64,000 nt of DNA, taken from contig NZ_AOPO01000020.1 of NCBI RefSeq assembly GCF_000336575.1, positions 1 through 64,000 of the forward strand, read 5' to 3'. Numbering within the stretch: the stretch's first letter is position 1; the number at the start of each line of letters is the position of its first letter. The stretch is from Vreelandella titanicae BH1. Its GTDB lineage: Bacteria; Pseudomonadota; Gammaproteobacteria; Pseudomonadales; Halomonadaceae. The position numbers were made by a program, and so were the translations under genes. The notes beneath the pieces were generated by a model. That model searched no databases and had not been told where the DNA came from. It saw nothing but the letters and a program-made list of their open reading frames with translations. Shown here in pieces: positions 33,892-45,203 of this stretch.

Positions 33892-35988
33892 ATGGATATA
33901 GCGGATTTTTTTGACACCTTTTTTGAAGAGGCTGAAGAGCTGCTGTCGGATATGGAACAGCATTTACTGGAGCTGGATGTTGATGATCCAGACAGTGAGC
34001 AGCTCAATGCTATTTTCCGTGCCGCCCACTCGATCAAGGGGGGGGCGGGAACCTTTGGTTTTACCGTGCTACAGAAAACCACGCACATTTTGGAAAACCT
34101 CCTCGATTACGCACGTAAAGGCGAACTGACGCTGCGAGCCGACCTCGTGGATACCTTTTTAGAGGCTAAAGACATCATGCATGAGCAACTCGATGCCTAC
34201 CGCAGCGAAGAGGAGCCTAATCAAGAGGCATTTGAACGCATTTGCCAAACGCTGCAGCAAATTGCCTTGGACGAAATTGGCCAACAGCTTGATGGGCCGA
34301 CTATTCCTGCTGCTGAGCCCAAGGCTGCGCCGACGCCTGTGCCAAGTGAAAACGACGCGGAAGCAAACAGTAATAATGCAGAGGCGTCCTCGAACGGCCA
34401 TCTGCTAGTGGCACTGCTCAACGTTGAAGATAAAGACCGCATTTTGCTGGTTGAAGAGTTAGAGCAGCTCGGTGAAGTGCAGTCCCAGTCAGGCGACGCA
34501 AAGCGTTACGAGGTAGTGCTCAAAAGCAGCGACAGTGCTGACGATATTGAAGCGGTCATGTGCTTTATTATCGAACCTGATCAGATTGAGATTACGGCTG
34601 TTGAGGGCGTCGCTACTGAGCCAGCCCCAGCCGAGCCAGAAGCCTCGACGCCTGCAGCCCCAGCGCCGCAAGCGCCGGCAGAAAGCACGGCCTCTAAGGC
34701 AAGCGCGCCAAAGCCTGCTGCCAAAGAGAAGCCCAAAAAAGCTGCCGCCGAGTCTTCGTCAATCCGCGTATCGGTAGATAAAGTCGACCAAATTATCAAC
34801 TTGGTGGGTGAGCTGATTATCACCCAGTCGATGCTCGATCAAACGGTTAGCGATTTAGAAGATCAGTCGGTGGGCAATGCTTCACTGCAAAATGGCATGA
34901 GCCTACTGCAGCGCAACGCCCGTGATCTCCAAGAAGCGGTCATGTCTATTCGCATGATTCCCATGGAGTTTGTATTCAGTCGCTTCCCCCGCGTGGTGCG
35001 CGACACCGCCGGTAAGCTGGGTAAAGAGATCGAATTAATTACCGAAGGCAAGTCGACCGAGCTGGATAAGAGTTTGGTCGAACGGATCACTGATCCGTTA
35101 ACGCACCTGGTGCGCAATAGCCTCGATCATGGCGTGGAAATGCCCGATGTGCGCGAAGCCATTGGCAAGCCGCGTGTTGGCAAATTAACCCTCTCCGCAC
35201 GTCACCAGGGTGGCAATATCTTGATTGAAGTGCGCGATGATGGTGCCGGCATGGATCGTGAACGCCTGCTAGCCAAGGCGCGCGAAAACGGCCTCAATGT
35301 GTCGGACACCATGTCGGACGAAGAGGTCTTCCAGCTCATTTTTGCTCCCGGCTTCTCAACGGCGAATGAAGTGACCGACGTATCTGGGCGTGGCGTGGGC
35401 ATGGATGTAGTGAAGCGCAACATTCAGAGCATGGGCGGTCGGGTTGAAATCCAGTCGAAGCTAGGTGAAGGCACCAACACCCGTATCGTGTTGCCGCTTA
35501 CGTTGGCCATTCTGGACGGTATGTCGATCAAGGTCGGCGGCGAGACATTTATTCTTCCGCTCTCTACCGTACTTGAATCACTGCAGCCCGCCAAAGACGA
35601 TATGTACGCCATGGCCGGTGACGACGTGGTGATCAAAGTCCGCGACGAATATCTGCCCGTGATTGCCATTCACGAAGTGCTTAACGTCGAGAATGCGATT
35701 ACCGACCCGACCAAAAGCATCGCTGTCATTGTGCAGGGCGAAGGCCGTCGTTACGCCATGTTGGTTGATGAGTTGATCGGACAGCAGCAGGTCGTGGTCA
35801 AAAATCTGGAAGACAATTACCGCAAAGTACCAGGGATCTCGGCCGCGACCATCTTAGGTGACGGTAGTGTAGCGTTGATTCTGGATATTACTGGTTTACA
35901 CCGCCTGAGCCGATATAAAAAAGAGGCAGGCAAAAAAGTAGTAAACAATCAAAACCTTTCATCTTTTAAGGAGGCTGAGCCGTCATGA
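33892..35988 (+). CDS. cheA: Chemotaxis histidine kinase CheA
   Basis: CheA phosphorylates CheY and CheB on receptor command. From ATG 33892 (GGAG 6 bases upstream) the product has 698 residues. The P1 Hpt domain has H46 in A-A-H-S-I-K-G-G; a P2-like region follows; a Pro/Ala linker lies at about 240-290. P3 dimerisation and the P4 kinase domain follow, with N-box [11 protein letters not shown] and the D-D-G-A-G-M and G-R-G-V-G-M-D-V-V boxes. P5, the CheW-like domain, is at the end. It overlaps cheW by 4 bases. Confidence 0.97.
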   Translation: MDIADFFDTFFEEAEELLSDMEQHLLELDVDDPDSEQLNAIFRAAHSIKGGAGTFGFTVLQKTTHILENLLDYARKGELTLRADLVDTFLEAKDIMHEQLDAYRSEEEPNQEAFERICQTLQQIALDEIGQQLDGPTIPAAEPKAAPTPVPSENDAEANSNNAEASSNGHLLVALLNVEDKDRILLVEELEQLGEVQSQSGDAKRYEVVLKSSDSADDIEAVMCFIIEPDQIEITAVEGVATEPAPAEPEASTPAAPAPQAPAESTASKASAPKPAAKEKPKKAAAESSSIRVSVDKVDQIINLVGELIITQSMLDQTVSDLEDQSVGNASLQNGMSLLQRNARDLQEAVMSIRMIPMEFVFSRFPRVVRDTAGKLGKEIELITEGKSTELDKSLVERITDPLTHLVRNSLDHGVEMPDVREAIGKPRVGKLTLSARHQGGNILIEVRDDGAGMDRERLLAKARENGLNVSDTMSDEEVFQLIFAPGFSTANEVTDVSGRGVGMDVVKRNIQSMGGRVEIQSKLGEGTNTRIVLPLTLAILDGMSIKVGGETFILPLSTVLESLQPAKDDMYAMAGDDVVIKVRDEYLPVIAIHEVLNVENAITDPTKSIAVIVQGEGRRYAMLVDELIGQQQVVVKNLEDNYRKVPGISAATILGDGSVALILDITGLHRLSRYKKEAGKKVVNNQNLSSFKEAEPS

Positions 35989-36482
35989 GTCAAGCCAACA
36001 ATGGTGCGGTACTAGCCGCAGAAGCCGAAAACCGCGAATTCCTAGTGTTCTCATTAGGCGATGAAGAGTACGCCATTGATATTTTGAAAGTGCAGGAAAT
36101 TCGTGGCTACGAAAACGTAACCCGGATTGCCAATGCACCTGAATTTATCAAAGGGGTCACTAATCTGCGCGGCGTCATTGTGCCAATCGTAGATCTCCGC
36201 ATTAAGTTTCACTTTGATAAAGTCGAATACGGTGGCCAAACAGTGGTGATCGTGGTCAATGTTGCAGACCGGGTGGTCGGCATCGTAGTGGACGGCGTTT
36301 CCGACGTGATGACACTGACCCCTGATCAGATTAAACCGGCGCCAGAATTTGGTGTCACGCTCTCGTCTGACTTCCTGAGCGGTTTGGGTAGTCTGGATGA
36401 CCGCATGCTGGTACTCGTGGATATCGATAAGTTGCTCACCAGCGACGAGATGGCACTGGTGGAAAGCACCAGCAACCAGTAA
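35985..36482 (+). CDS. cheW: Chemotaxis coupling protein CheW
   Basis: CheW couples CheA to chemoreceptors. The 165-residue product has the CheW fold signatures [33 protein letters not shown] and [11 protein letters not shown]. Length equals that of the E. coli protein. It overlaps cheA by 4 bases and precedes three chemoreceptor genes. Confidence 0.97.
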   Translation: MSQANNGAVLAAEAENREFLVFSLGDEEYAIDILKVQEIRGYENVTRIANAPEFIKGVTNLRGVIVPIVDLRIKFHFDKVEYGGQTVVIVVNVADRVVGIVVDGVSDVMTLTPDQIKPAPEFGVTLSSDFLSGLGSLDDRMLVLVDIDKLLTSDEMALVESTSNQ

Positions 36483-36590
36483 GACTAAAAAACATGGCAC
36501 AGGGAGCGTGCCAAATCAGTTCTACTCAATGATGCATTCTCGCGCTACGGAAAGTGCCAGCGAGTGCCGGTTGTGCGTGGAGAAAAGGGC

Positions 36591-37877
36591 GTGACACAGC
36601 GAATGCGGCAATTAATGAATAATATGACGGTGCGCTTGAGTTGGGGCTTAGTGCTAGCGACACTTTCGGTGCTTGTTTTAATTGCCAGTGGTATTGGTCT
36701 TTATGCCCTGCACCATGGTGCAGCAATCGTGCAGGCCTCTGACGATGTGCAGGCACAACAGGCCGCTTTCAGTGCTTTTGCCGCGACAATTCGCTGGGCA
36801 CTACTCGGGATAGTCGTAATGACTATCGCCACGGTAATCGTGGTTATCTGGGGGGTGACGGCCAATGTGTTGCGCCCGCTAGATCGCTTGGTGGGCTATT
36901 TTGAGCGTATGGCCCAGGGGGATCTAAGCCAGGCCATTACCTCTCCGGGTAATAACGAAATAGGGCGGCTTTATAGCGCCATGGCCCATATGCAGAGCTC
37001 ACTCTCGCAAACGGTAGGTACCGTGCGCACCAGCGGTACATCGATTTATGAGCGCTCTCAGCAAATAGCCAGCGGCAATAACGACCTTTCTTCGCGCACC
37101 GAGCAGCAGGCCACCTCGTTAGAGGAGACGGCTTCCAGCATGGAGCAGTTAGCCTCAACGGTGGGTCATAATGCTGAAAATGCCCGCCAAGCCAGCCAAT
37201 TGGCCGGGAGCGCGACCCTGACAGCCCGCCGTAGTGGAGAAGAGGTTGGTGAGATCGTCAGCACCATGCAAGACATAAGCGCAAGTTCTCATCAAGTCGC
37301 TGATATTATTACCGTTATCGATAATATTGCGTTTCAGACCAATATTCTGGCGCTGAATGCTTCGGTGGAAGCGGCGCGTGCTGGCGAGCATGGCAGAGGG
37401 TTCGCCGTGGTGGCACAGGAAGTACGTAGCTTAGCCAGTCGCAGCGCCGCTGCCGCCAAAGAGATTCGCACGCTGATTGATGCATCGCTCAGCAAGGTAG
37501 ATACCGGCACTCAGCGGGTCAATCAAGCTGGACAAACCATGCAAGATCTAGTGGGCGCTGTTCAGCGCGTCAGCGATATCATGGATGAAATCGCCGCCGC
37601 TTCTGAGCAGCAGAGTAGCGGCATTGGCCAAGTGAATCAGGCCGTGGCGCAAATGGATCAGGTTGTGCAACAAAATGCTCAACTGGTGCAGCAAGCCGCG
37701 CGCAGCGCCAATGAACTTGAAAGCGAAGCCGCACGCTTACGCGAGGCGGTTGAGCGCTTTCGTGTCACTGAATTATCAGCCCCGCGCGCTCCGGCTGTAT
37801 TGCCAGCGGCAGTGTCAAAACCCGCAACAAGGCGTCCACAGCCAGTAGCAGAAACAGAAGAGTGGTCATCGTTTTAA
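36591..37877 (+). CDS. Methyl-accepting chemotaxis protein with minimal periplasmic loop
   Basis: This receptor of about 428 residues (GTG 36591, GGAG 8 bases upstream; a GTG at 36564 adds 9 codons) has TM1 at about 17-40 and TM2 at about 69-90, with only about 28 residues between them. There is no room for a normal ligand-binding domain. A HAMP domain and a full signalling domain follow, with the hairpin tip run [21 protein letters not shown]. It ends E-E-W-S-S-F, a CheR-tethering xWxxF pentapeptide. It may sense membrane or cytoplasmic cues, or work only with other receptors. Confidence 0.93.
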   Translation: MTQRMRQLMNNMTVRLSWGLVLATLSVLVLIASGIGLYALHHGAAIVQASDDVQAQQAAFSAFAATIRWALLGIVVMTIATVIVVIWGVTANVLRPLDRLVGYFERMAQGDLSQAITSPGNNEIGRLYSAMAHMQSSLSQTVGTVRTSGTSIYERSQQIASGNNDLSSRTEQQATSLEETASSMEQLASTVGHNAENARQASQLAGSATLTARRSGEEVGEIVSTMQDISASSHQVADIITVIDNIAFQTNILALNASVEAARAGEHGRGFAVVAQEVRSLASRSAAAAKEIRTLIDASLSKVDTGTQRVNQAGQTMQDLVGAVQRVSDIMDEIAAASEQQSSGIGQVNQAVAQMDQVVQQNAQLVQQAARSANELESEAARLREAVERFRVTELSAPRAPAVLPAAVSKPATRRPQPVAETEEWSSF

Positions 37878-37937
37878 TTTGCTTGGTAGGGCAGGCGCAC
37901 TCTTTTTGAAAAATAAAACATTAAAAAAAGGCACACC

Positions 37938-40085
37938 ATGCGTAATAACCAACCAGTCTCTCAGCGTGAAATCGAACTAAAAGAAGACGACTTCCTAGTC
38001 TCGCGTACCGATACGAAGGGACGCATCACCTATGCCAACCCTGCGTTTATCGATATTAGCGGCTTTGAACACGCAGAGCTGATAGGTGCGCCGCATAACC
38101 TGATACGCCACCCGGATATGCCGCCGGCAGCCTTTGAAAACCTCTGGAAAACCGTCAAAACGGGGGAAACGTGGCGAGGGCTGGTCAAAAACCGCTGCAA
38201 AAATGGCGACCACTACTGGGTAAATGCCAGCGTCACGCCGATTATCGAAGATGGACAAGTCGTGGGCTACACCTCGGTGCGTGTACAGGCAAGCCGCGCA
38301 GCCATTGAGCAGGCCGAGCGGGCCTACGCTGAAATACGCGAAGGCCGCAACAAGCGGCTTTACTTAGATAAAGGCCGGTTACGCCAGAAAGGTGTGATTA
38401 AGCGTTTGGCCCGGGTACGCCTCGACACCATTCGTGCCAAATTGGTAGGCATGATTGTCGTTGCAGGGCTGCTGTTATTAATCAGCGGTGGGCTTGGTCT
38501 GTATGGTTTGAATGTCTCTGGCGAGCGCTTGGGGCAACTGAATAATGACGGTCTGCGTGATGTTATTCGCCTGCAGAAAATCGATCAAACCATTGCCCAA
38601 ACGCGCCAAGCGATGATTGAGCCAGAGCGTATGGAACTGATCAATCAACGCTTCGAGATGGGTGAAAGCATTGAGGAGAGCGCCGCAGAGGTTGCTGAGG
38701 TGTGGCAGGAGTATTATTCCCGTGAGGTCAATGCGACTGAGCTTGCCACCGAGTTTGACCAGCAGCTACAGACCTTCCTGCAGAACGGCATGGGCCAGGC
38801 GGCCAGCGTGCTTCAGGCAGAAGAGACCTACCAAGCCTTTACTGGTCTCGATGCTGTGATTAGCGTCATGACCAGCGAGGGCCGCATCCTGTCAGTCATG
38901 GTTAATCAACTGATTTCCCAGAAACAGCAGGCAGCTGAGGCCATGGCTGTTGATGCTCAGCAAGGTCAAACCACGATGCTGGGCGCTCAAGCCATAGTAC
39001 TTGGAATTGGTTTACTGCTACTTATTTTGATCGGCATGGTTACCCTGCGGGCGATTACCAGGCCGCTAAAAAGTGCTGCAGGTTTTACGCTGCAAATTGC
39101 TGGCGGTAATTTGGCCGCTAAAGTCCCCGCCCAGAGACGCGATGAAGTGGGCCAATTGATGGACTCGCTGAATACTATGCGCAAAAGCCTCAGCAGCATC
39201 ATCGCCGATGTAAAAAGCGGTATTGATGTGGTCACTCCGGCTGCTCAGGACATTGCCAGCGGCAACGAAGAGCTGTCGTCGCGTACTGAACAGCAGGCGG
39301 CCTCTTTGCAACAAACCGCCTCCAGCATGGAAGAAATGACTGCCACTGTGCGGCAAAACAGTGAGAACGCTCAAGAAGCCCGCCGTCTAGCCGATAACAA
39401 TGCTATCCAGGTAACGAATACTGGCGAGTTGATGACACAGTTAGTCGACAACATGCAGCGGATTACCCAAAGCTCCCAGCAGATGGCCGATATTATCAAT
39501 GTTATCGATTCGATCGCGTTTCAGACCAATATTCTGGCGCTGAATGCATCGGTAGAAGCGGCTCGGGCCGGCGAGCATGGGCGTGGTTTTGCGGTGGTGG
39601 CCGAAGAAGTGCGTAACCTGGCTGGCCGTAGCGCTGGTGCCGCCCAAGAAATTCGCGGTTTGATTGATGGCTCTAACCGTGAGGTAAGTGCGGGTGCCAG
39701 TATGGTCACCAAAGCCGAAGCTGCGATTAGCGAAGTGGCGGAAGCCGCGCGCAGTGTGACGCAGATCATGCACGAAATTTCAGCCGCCTCCGAAGAGCAG
39801 AGCCATGGTATTGCCCAGGTTAACCAAGCAGTAGCAGAGATGGATCAAGGTACCCAGCGTAATGCGGTGCGGGTTCAGGAAACCGCACGCGCGGCGGTCT
39901 CGCTTGAGAAGCAGGCGGGGCTATTAGCGCTATCGGTGGAAGCGTTTCGATTAAACAGTCAGGGGGCGCTACGTCCGCCAGCAGTGACAGCGACTAAGCA
40001 CACTGCTCAGTTGCCTAGCACATCGTCGCCGAATTCGCCCGTTAAACGGCAGGCAGCCTCAGCAGAGGAGTGGGAAGCGTTTTGA
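37938..40085 (+). CDS. Aer-like PAS chemoreceptor with a periplasmic domain
   Basis: The 715-residue receptor starts with a PAS domain (about 10-125) close to Aer: [18 protein letters not shown] and [15 protein letters not shown]1 is at about 172-195, a helical periplasmic region spans about 196-350, and TM2 follows near 355. HAMP and the methyl-accepting signalling domain complete it, ending E-E-W-E-A-F (CheR tether). E. coli Aer has no such periplasmic part, so this protein may sense a PAS (redox or oxygen) signal and an external signal together. Its end overlaps the cheR start. Confidence 0.92.
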   Translation: MRNNQPVSQREIELKEDDFLVSRTDTKGRITYANPAFIDISGFEHAELIGAPHNLIRHPDMPPAAFENLWKTVKTGETWRGLVKNRCKNGDHYWVNASVTPIIEDGQVVGYTSVRVQASRAAIEQAERAYAEIREGRNKRLYLDKGRLRQKGVIKRLARVRLDTIRAKLVGMIVVAGLLLLISGGLGLYGLNVSGERLGQLNNDGLRDVIRLQKIDQTIAQTRQAMIEPERMELINQRFEMGESIEESAAEVAEVWQEYYSREVNATELATEFDQQLQTFLQNGMGQAASVLQAEETYQAFTGLDAVISVMTSEGRILSVMVNQLISQKQQAAEAMAVDAQQGQTTMLGAQAIVLGIGLLLLILIGMVTLRAITRPLKSAAGFTLQIAGGNLAAKVPAQRRDEVGQLMDSLNTMRKSLSSIIADVKSGIDVVTPAAQDIASGNEELSSRTEQQAASLQQTASSMEEMTATVRQNSENAQEARRLADNNAIQVTNTGELMTQLVDNMQRITQSSQQMADIINVIDSIAFQTNILALNASVEAARAGEHGRGFAVVAEEVRNLAGRSAGAAQEIRGLIDGSNREVSAGASMVTKAEAAISEVAEAARSVTQIMHEISAASEEQSHGIAQVNQAVAEMDQGTQRNAVRVQETARAAVSLEKQAGLLALSVEAFRLNSQGALRPPAVTATKHTAQLPSTSSPNSPVKRQAASAEEWEAF

Positions 40086-40954
40086 CCGAACAACGTGAAC
40101 GGGTGGTAGACGCAGGTCAGTGGACATCGAGCAGTCAGATTGAGCGCGATCTAGTACTGACGGATGCGGATTTTACACGGATTCGCGAGCTGATTTATCA
40201 GCGCGCCGGCATTGTGCTGGCTGAGCATAAACGTGAAATGGTCTATAGCCGCCTAGCAAAGCGGCTACGCCACCATGGCATGACGCGCTTTACTGACTAC
40301 TTGGTGCGCTTGGAGCGTCAGCCAGAAGCCAAGGAGTGGGAGGCGTTTACCAATGCACTGACCACTAACCTCACGGCCTTTTTTCGTGAGGCGCACCATT
40401 TTCCGCTGTTGGCTGAGCATATAAAGAACAAACAAGACCCGGTCACTATTTGGTGTTCGGCCGCCTCCACCGGGGAGGAGCCTTACTCGCTGGCAATGAC
40501 ATTGTTAGAAACGTTGGGCGCTAAAGCGTCGCAGGCCAAAGTGATCGCCACCGATATCGATACGGATGCGTTGGCCAGGGCTCGCGCTGGCGTTTATCCC
40601 CTGGAACAGGTGCGCAAGATCGATGAGGCACGGGTAAAGCGGTTTTTTCAGAAAGGAACGGGTAACCATGCGGGCTTTGCAAGGATTCGCCCAGAAGTAT
40701 CCGCACTGGTGGAGTTTTTGCCACTGAACCTGCTAGCGCCGCAATGGCCAATTAAAGGCCCTTTTGATGCCGTGTTCTGCCGAAACATCATGATTTATTT
40801 TGATAAAGATACTCAATCAAAAATTCTTAAACGCTTTGCACCACTGATGAAGCCCGATGGCTTGCTGTTTGCAGGCCACTCGGAAAACTTCTCGTATATC
40901 AGCGGCGCATTCAAGCTGCGTGGTCAAACCGTTTATAACCTGGCCAAAAAATGA
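40070..40954 (+). CDS. cheR: Chemotaxis protein methyltransferase CheR
   Basis: CheR methylates receptor glutamates using S-adenosylmethionine. The 294-residue product has the N-terminal helical domain with [21 protein letters not shown]. The SAM-binding domain contains [16 protein letters not shown] and later [13 protein letters not shown] 40070 lies inside the end of the preceding receptor gene; TTG 40082 is an alternative start. The beta-subdomain that binds the xWxxF tether is present. Confidence 0.96.
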   Translation: MGSVLTEQRERVVDAGQWTSSSQIERDLVLTDADFTRIRELIYQRAGIVLAEHKREMVYSRLAKRLRHHGMTRFTDYLVRLERQPEAKEWEAFTNALTTNLTAFFREAHHFPLLAEHIKNKQDPVTIWCSAASTGEEPYSLAMTLLETLGAKASQAKVIATDIDTDALARARAGVYPLEQVRKIDEARVKRFFQKGTGNHAGFARIRPEVSALVEFLPLNLLAPQWPIKGPFDAVFCRNIMIYFDKDTQSKILKRFAPLMKPDGLLFAGHSENFSYISGAFKLRGQTVYNLAKK

Positions 40955-41045
40955 ATAACTATCGTGTCTTTATAATCGCTTTAGGCGCTGTGGCTCCGGC
41001 GGTTGCAATAACACATCAGGCGTCTACAGCAAGAGGAGGCGTGCT

Positions 41046-42107
41046 TTGAGCGCAGCCAAGATCAAAGTGTTGTGTGTCGATGATTCGGCGCTAATTCGCG
41101 ATTTGTTAACGGAAATTATTAATTCCCAGCCCGATATGGAAGTCGTTGCGGTAGCGCCTGACCCCATTGCCGCCAGGGATTTGATCAAGCAGCACAATCC
41201 TGATGTGCTCACCCTTGATGTGGAAATGCCACGCATGGATGGCTTGGATTTTCTTGAGCGTTTGATGCGCCTGCGTCCTATGCCGGTATTGATGGTGTCG
41301 TCGCTCACCCAAAGCGGTTCGGAGATTACCCTGCGTGCGCTAGAGCTTGGCGCGCTGGATTTTGTCGCCAAGCCGAGTCTGGGCATCCGCAATGGGATGA
41401 TGGAGTACGCTGACGAGATTGCCGAAAAACTGCGCGCCGCTGCGCGCTCGCGGCCTCGTCAGGCGCGGCATAAAAACACTCCGCCACCGGAAGCCCTGAA
41501 AGCCCCGTTAGTGTCGAGTGAAAAGCTGATCATTATTGGCGCGTCTACGGGGGGCACCGAAGCGATTCGTGCGGTACTTGAGCCGCTGCCCGCCAACGCC
41601 CCGGCGATTTTGATTACCCAGCATATGCCTGGCGGTTTTACCCGTTCGTTTGCGGAGCGCTTAGACCGGCTGTGCCGGATTACGGTGAAAGAGGCCGCCG
41701 ACGGCGAGCGGATTCTACCTGGGCACGCTTATATCGCCCCAGGGGATCAACACCTTAAGTTAGCGCGTAGCGGTGCCAACTACGTAGCGCGGTTAGATAG
41801 CGGCCCACCGGTCAATCGCCACCGCCCCTCGGTAGACGTGCTGTTCCATTCAGCGGCTCAGCATGCGGGCAAGAACTCCATCGGTGTCATTTTGACCGGT
41901 ATGGGTAAGGACGGTGCGGCAGGGCTGCTAGAGATGCGTCAAGCGGGCGCACCCACCATTGCCCAGAATGAGCAGACCTGTGTGGTCTTCGGTATGCCCC
42001 GTGAAGCTATTGCTGTCGGGGGGGCTGTGGAAGTGGTGGCGTTAGATGACATTCCCTCGCGAATGATGGCGCTGATCGCCGCCTCCGGCCGCGCCCAGCG
42101 TGTGTAG
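41046..42107 (+). CDS. cheB: Chemotaxis response regulator / methylesterase CheB
   Basis: CheB removes methyl groups from receptors when phosphorylated. The 353-residue product has a receiver domain with D12-D13 and phospho-acceptor D58 (L-T-L-D-V-E-M-P). The esterase domain has the catalytic Ser in G-A-S-T-G-G-T-E, His in Q-H-M-P-G-G-F-T and Asp in G-M-G-K-D-G-A-A-G. The start codon is TTG at 41046, supported by GGAGG 6 bases upstream and no better ATG. It follows cheR by about 90 bases. Confidence 0.96.
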   Translation: MSAAKIKVLCVDDSALIRDLLTEIINSQPDMEVVAVAPDPIAARDLIKQHNPDVLTLDVEMPRMDGLDFLERLMRLRPMPVLMVSSLTQSGSEITLRALELGALDFVAKPSLGIRNGMMEYADEIAEKLRAAARSRPRQARHKNTPPPEALKAPLVSSEKLIIIGASTGGTEAIRAVLEPLPANAPAILITQHMPGGFTRSFAERLDRLCRITVKEAADGERILPGHAYIAPGDQHLKLARSGANYVARLDSGPPVNRHRPSVDVLFHSAAQHAGKNSIGVILTGMGKDGAAGLLEMRQAGAPTIAQNEQTCVVFGMPREAIAVGGAVEVVALDDIPSRMMALIAASGRAQRV

Positions 42108-42166
42108 TGCAATTCATAAAAAGTTAGTAATCATAAAAACTAAATAAGCTCGCAAGGGAAATCACA

Positions 42167-43870
42167 ATGAACCGTTTACTGCGCAACTTGAGTATTCACG
42201 CCGCCGTGGTCACATCGCTTTGCTGCTTTGTCGTGCTGATTTTAATGGTTTCGGGCTTGAGTGTGGTGGCCGATCGCAATTCACAAAATAACTTAGCCAC
42301 GCTAAGCGGTATCAGCGATGCGCAGTTAAATGAGATGAATCGCGCCGATTCGCTGCTTAACCAAGCCATGTTGGCTATGGAAACTGCCTCCAACTACCTG
42401 ATGGTAGGGCAGACCCAGCAATCCAATGAGCAGGTTGCCGTTGCCGCTGATCGCATCGAGCGTTCTGAAAAGCGTTTCGAGCGCTTTGCGGCAAACTCAT
42501 TTTCACCGCAAGGCGAGGCATTGGCGAACACCCTAATTGAAGATTTTAATACCGTAATGGGGCTAGTTAAACAACAGCACGATACCTTTGAATATATGGA
42601 CTTAACCAGCTACAACAACCTGCGCGATGAGCTGGTAGAGCCGATAAATATCTTATCTGAAAGTATGACGGCGTTTGTGGCCTACGGCTTCCATCGGGTA
42701 GATACCATTCGCGCTGACGCGGATGCCCAAGGCAATCTGTTTGCCATGATCAATGCTGGAGCGGTGATTTTTGCCTTACTGATGACCTTGATAATCTACC
42801 TAGGTTTACGCCGTACAGTGATTGCGCCGCTAAGAGGCGCCATCCAACGGCTTGATGCGATTGCTGAGGCTGATTTGACCAACCCGCTGCCGGAAGCAGG
42901 TAAAAATGAAATTGGCCGTTTGTTTGGTGCTATGGGCACCATGCAGCAAAACCTCACCAATATCGTTGGCCGGGTGCGTGAAGGCAGTAACGAAATTCAC
43001 CACGGCACCCGTGAGATTGCCAGCGGCAACGCTGACCTCTCCTCACGCACGGAGCAGCAGGCGGCATCGATTCAACAAACCGCGGCCAGCATGGAAGAGA
43101 TGACCGCGACGGTAAAACAGAACGCCGACAATGCTCGTCAAGCCAGCACCCTGGCAGCAGACGCCTCCACCACGGCTGAGCGCGGTGGACAAGTGGTGGA
43201 GCAAGTGGTGCAAACTATGCACGGTATCTCCACCAGCTCGAAAAAAGTCGCCGATATCACCAGCGTTATTGACTCAATTGCTTTTCAAACCAATATTCTG
43301 GCTCTCAACGCCTCGGTAGAGGCCGCCCGCGCCGGCGAGCAAGGTCGCGGATTTGCGGTGGTGGCGGGGGAAGTGCGTAATTTGGCCAGCCGCAGTGCGG
43401 ATGCGGCCAAAGAGATTAAAACTCTGATTGATGCTTCGGTAACACAAATTCAGCAAGGCTCCACTCTGGTCGAGCAGGCCGGTACCACGATGTCGGATGT
43501 GGTTACTGCAGTGCGCCGTGTTACCGATATCATGGATGAAATCTCCGCTGCCTCCCAAGAGCAGAGTGACGGTATTGAGCAAGTCAGCCAAGCCGTGGGC
43601 CAGATGGATCAAGTCACCCAACAAAATGCCGCGCTGGTACAGCAAGCCTCTGCGGCGGCGGCCTCCCTTGAGGAACAGGCCAACCGGTTGGAGCAAGCCG
43701 TAGCCGTGTTTAAGCTGTTAGGTATGCAGGGGGCGTCCCATCAGGCGCTGCCTTCCTCATCGCCAGCAACGGACGTTATGCCTGCGCCTAGGGCCGACCA
43801 GCAAGCTCGTCGCCCAGCTCCAGCTCCAGCCTCGCAGCGCAGCGACCACGAAGAGTGGGAGGAATTCTGA
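42167..43870 (+). CDS. Methyl-accepting chemotaxis protein, Tar/Tsr-like
   Basis: The 567-residue receptor has TM1 at about 14-34, a helical periplasmic domain of about 155 residues (four-helix type), TM2 at about 195-218, HAMP, and a signalling domain with the conserved hairpin tip ([16 protein letters not shown]). It ends in a Pro/Ala-rich linker and E-E-W-E-E-F, the CheR-binding pentapeptide. Ligand unknown. It sits between cheB and cheY, like tar/tap near che genes in enterobacteria. Confidence 0.94.
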   Translation: MNRLLRNLSIHAAVVTSLCCFVVLILMVSGLSVVADRNSQNNLATLSGISDAQLNEMNRADSLLNQAMLAMETASNYLMVGQTQQSNEQVAVAADRIERSEKRFERFAANSFSPQGEALANTLIEDFNTVMGLVKQQHDTFEYMDLTSYNNLRDELVEPINILSESMTAFVAYGFHRVDTIRADADAQGNLFAMINAGAVIFALLMTLIIYLGLRRTVIAPLRGAIQRLDAIAEADLTNPLPEAGKNEIGRLFGAMGTMQQNLTNIVGRVREGSNEIHHGTREIASGNADLSSRTEQQAASIQQTAASMEEMTATVKQNADNARQASTLAADASTTAERGGQVVEQVVQTMHGISTSSKKVADITSVIDSIAFQTNILALNASVEAARAGEQGRGFAVVAGEVRNLASRSADAAKEIKTLIDASVTQIQQGSTLVEQAGTTMSDVVTAVRRVTDIMDEISAASQEQSDGIEQVSQAVGQMDQVTQQNAALVQQASAAAASLEEQANRLEQAVAVFKLLGMQGASHQALPSSSPATDVMPAPRADQQARRPAPAPASQRSDHEEWEEF

Positions 43871-43872
43871 AG

Positions 43873-43914
43873 AACCGTTTTGAAAGAGCCGTTTCAAAGT
43901 AGCCGTTTTAAACC
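43873..43914 (+). repeat. Three tandem 14-bp repeats upstream of cheY
   Basis: Units at 43873-43886, 43887-43900 and 43901-43914 share the core (A/G)CCGTTT(T)(N)AAA with exact 14-base period. They lie between the receptor stop codon and cheY. Function unknown; a protein-binding array or replication slippage are both possible. Confidence 0.6.
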
Positions 43915-43972
43915 CCTGACTGTACTTTTCAGTCGCCCTTGTGCCATATACTGATTGATTAGAGGATGACCC

Positions 43973-44362
43973 ATGGCAGATAAGAATATGAGTTTCCTGG
44001 TTGTAGACGACTTTCCCACCATGCGTCGGATCGTACGTAGTCTGCTTAAAGAGTTGGGCTTCACCAACGTGGATGAAGCCGAAGATGGACAAGATGCGCT
44101 CAATAAGCTGCGTGCCGGCAAGTTTGAGTTCGTCGTTTCCGATTGGAACATGCCGAACCTTGATGGCCTGGAGATGCTCAAGGAGATCCGTCAGGATGAC
44201 GCCTTGAAAGACCTTCCTGTGTTGATGGTGACCGCAGAAGCGAAGAAAGAGAACATTATAGCGGCTGCTCAGGCGGGCGCTAACGGCTATGTCGTCAAGC
44301 CGTTCACTGCCGCTACCCTCGAAGAAAAGCTCAATAAGATCTTCGAAAAACTGGGTATGTGA
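43973..44362 (+). CDS. cheY: Chemotaxis response regulator CheY
   Basis: CheY-P binds FliM to change motor rotation. The 129-residue product has D12-D13, phospho-acceptor D57 (V-S-D-W-N-M-P) and K109 (V-K-P-F), numbered as in E. coli, with the switch Thr in V-T-A-E. It begins at ATG 43973 behind AGAGGATG, about 100 bases after the Tar-like receptor, and is followed by its phosphatase cheZ. Confidence 0.98.
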   Translation: MADKNMSFLVVDDFPTMRRIVRSLLKELGFTNVDEAEDGQDALNKLRAGKFEFVVSDWNMPNLDGLEMLKEIRQDDALKDLPVLMVTAEAKKENIIAAAQAGANGYVVKPFTAATLEEKLNKIFEKLGM

Positions 44363-44403
44363 GCAACTGGGCCTATGTGCTTGGTTAACGAGGAGACAAC
44401 GTT

Positions 44404-45099
44404 ATGAGCCAGAATGAGCAGTCCGATTCTGCCCAATCGTCCGAACAAGCCGCCGAAGACTTAATTCATCGCATCGGTAAGTTGACGCGCATGCTGCGCG
44501 AAAACATGCGTGAACTGGGGCTTGATAAAGAGATTGAGAAGGCGGCCGAAGCCATCCCCGATGCACGCGACCGCTTGCACTATGTCGCCACCATGACGGA
44601 GCAGGCAGCAGATCGAGCGCTCAATGCCGTTGACCGTGCGCAGCCGCTGCAGGATCAGTTGTCAGACCGGGCGGAAGCGTTGGATAAACGCTGGGCCGAG
44701 TGGTTTGAAGCACCGAAAGAGCTGGATGAGGCGAAAGCGCTCGTTGTCGAGACACGCACTTATCTTAGCGAAGTGCCCGATGTGGTTTCAGCGACTAACA
44801 AAGAACTGATGGAAATCATGATGGCTCAGGACTTTCAGGACCTGACCGGCCAAGTGATTAAGAAGATGATGGACGTGATCCATGAGATCGAACATCAGTT
44901 GGTGCAAGTGTTGATCGATAACGCGCCGGGCGCCCATGCACGAGAAACGCTGCAGCGCAAGGCCGAGGATCAGTGGAAAAGCGACAGTGCACGGCGTAAC
45001 GAAGAGCTTTTGAATGGGCCGCAAGTGAAGGATAATGTCCCTGATACCGTCTCTGGGCAAGATCAAGTAGACGACTTATTGGACGAATTAGGCTTCTAA
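44404..45099 (+). CDS. cheZ: CheY-P phosphatase CheZ
   Basis: CheZ dephosphorylates CheY-P. The 231-residue helical protein contains the active-site run [13 protein letters not shown], with the catalytic Asp/Gln pair of the family. Its C-terminal CheY-binding peptide ends [11 protein letters not shown]. It starts at ATG 44404 behind GAGGAG, 41 bases after cheY, and is the last gene before a strong hairpin. Confidence 0.97.
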   Translation: MSQNEQSDSAQSSEQAAEDLIHRIGKLTRMLRENMRELGLDKEIEKAAEAIPDARDRLHYVATMTEQAADRALNAVDRAQPLQDQLSDRAEALDKRWAEWFEAPKELDEAKALVVETRTYLSEVPDVVSATNKELMEIMMAQDFQDLTGQVIKKMMDVIHEIEHQLVQVLIDNAPGAHARETLQRKAEDQWKSDSARRNEELLNGPQVKDNVPDTVSGQDQVDDLLDELGF

Positions 45100-45138
45100 G
45101 ATGCGTTATTAAACGCCCTCTGGGCACGCAAGTACGCC

Positions 45139-45166
45139 ATTCAGCCGTCCCTATGGACGGCTGAAT
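45139..45166. terminator. Strong hairpin between cheZ and flhB
   Basis: A perfect 12-base stem (ATTCAGCCGTCC / GGACGGCTGAAT) with loop CTAT lies 40 bases after the cheZ stop. No T run follows, so it may be an RNA-stabilising or processing element rather than an intrinsic terminator; it marks the che/flhB boundary. Confidence 0.6.
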
Positions 45167-45203
45167 ACGTGATAAGCTTTGCTTCACCTGGCCGGATACC
45201 CGT

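Noticed and set aside
39485-43260. GCCGATAT motifs inside the receptor genes
   Set aside because: They encode conserved A-D-I residues in the signalling domain and lack a -35 element at the right spacing.
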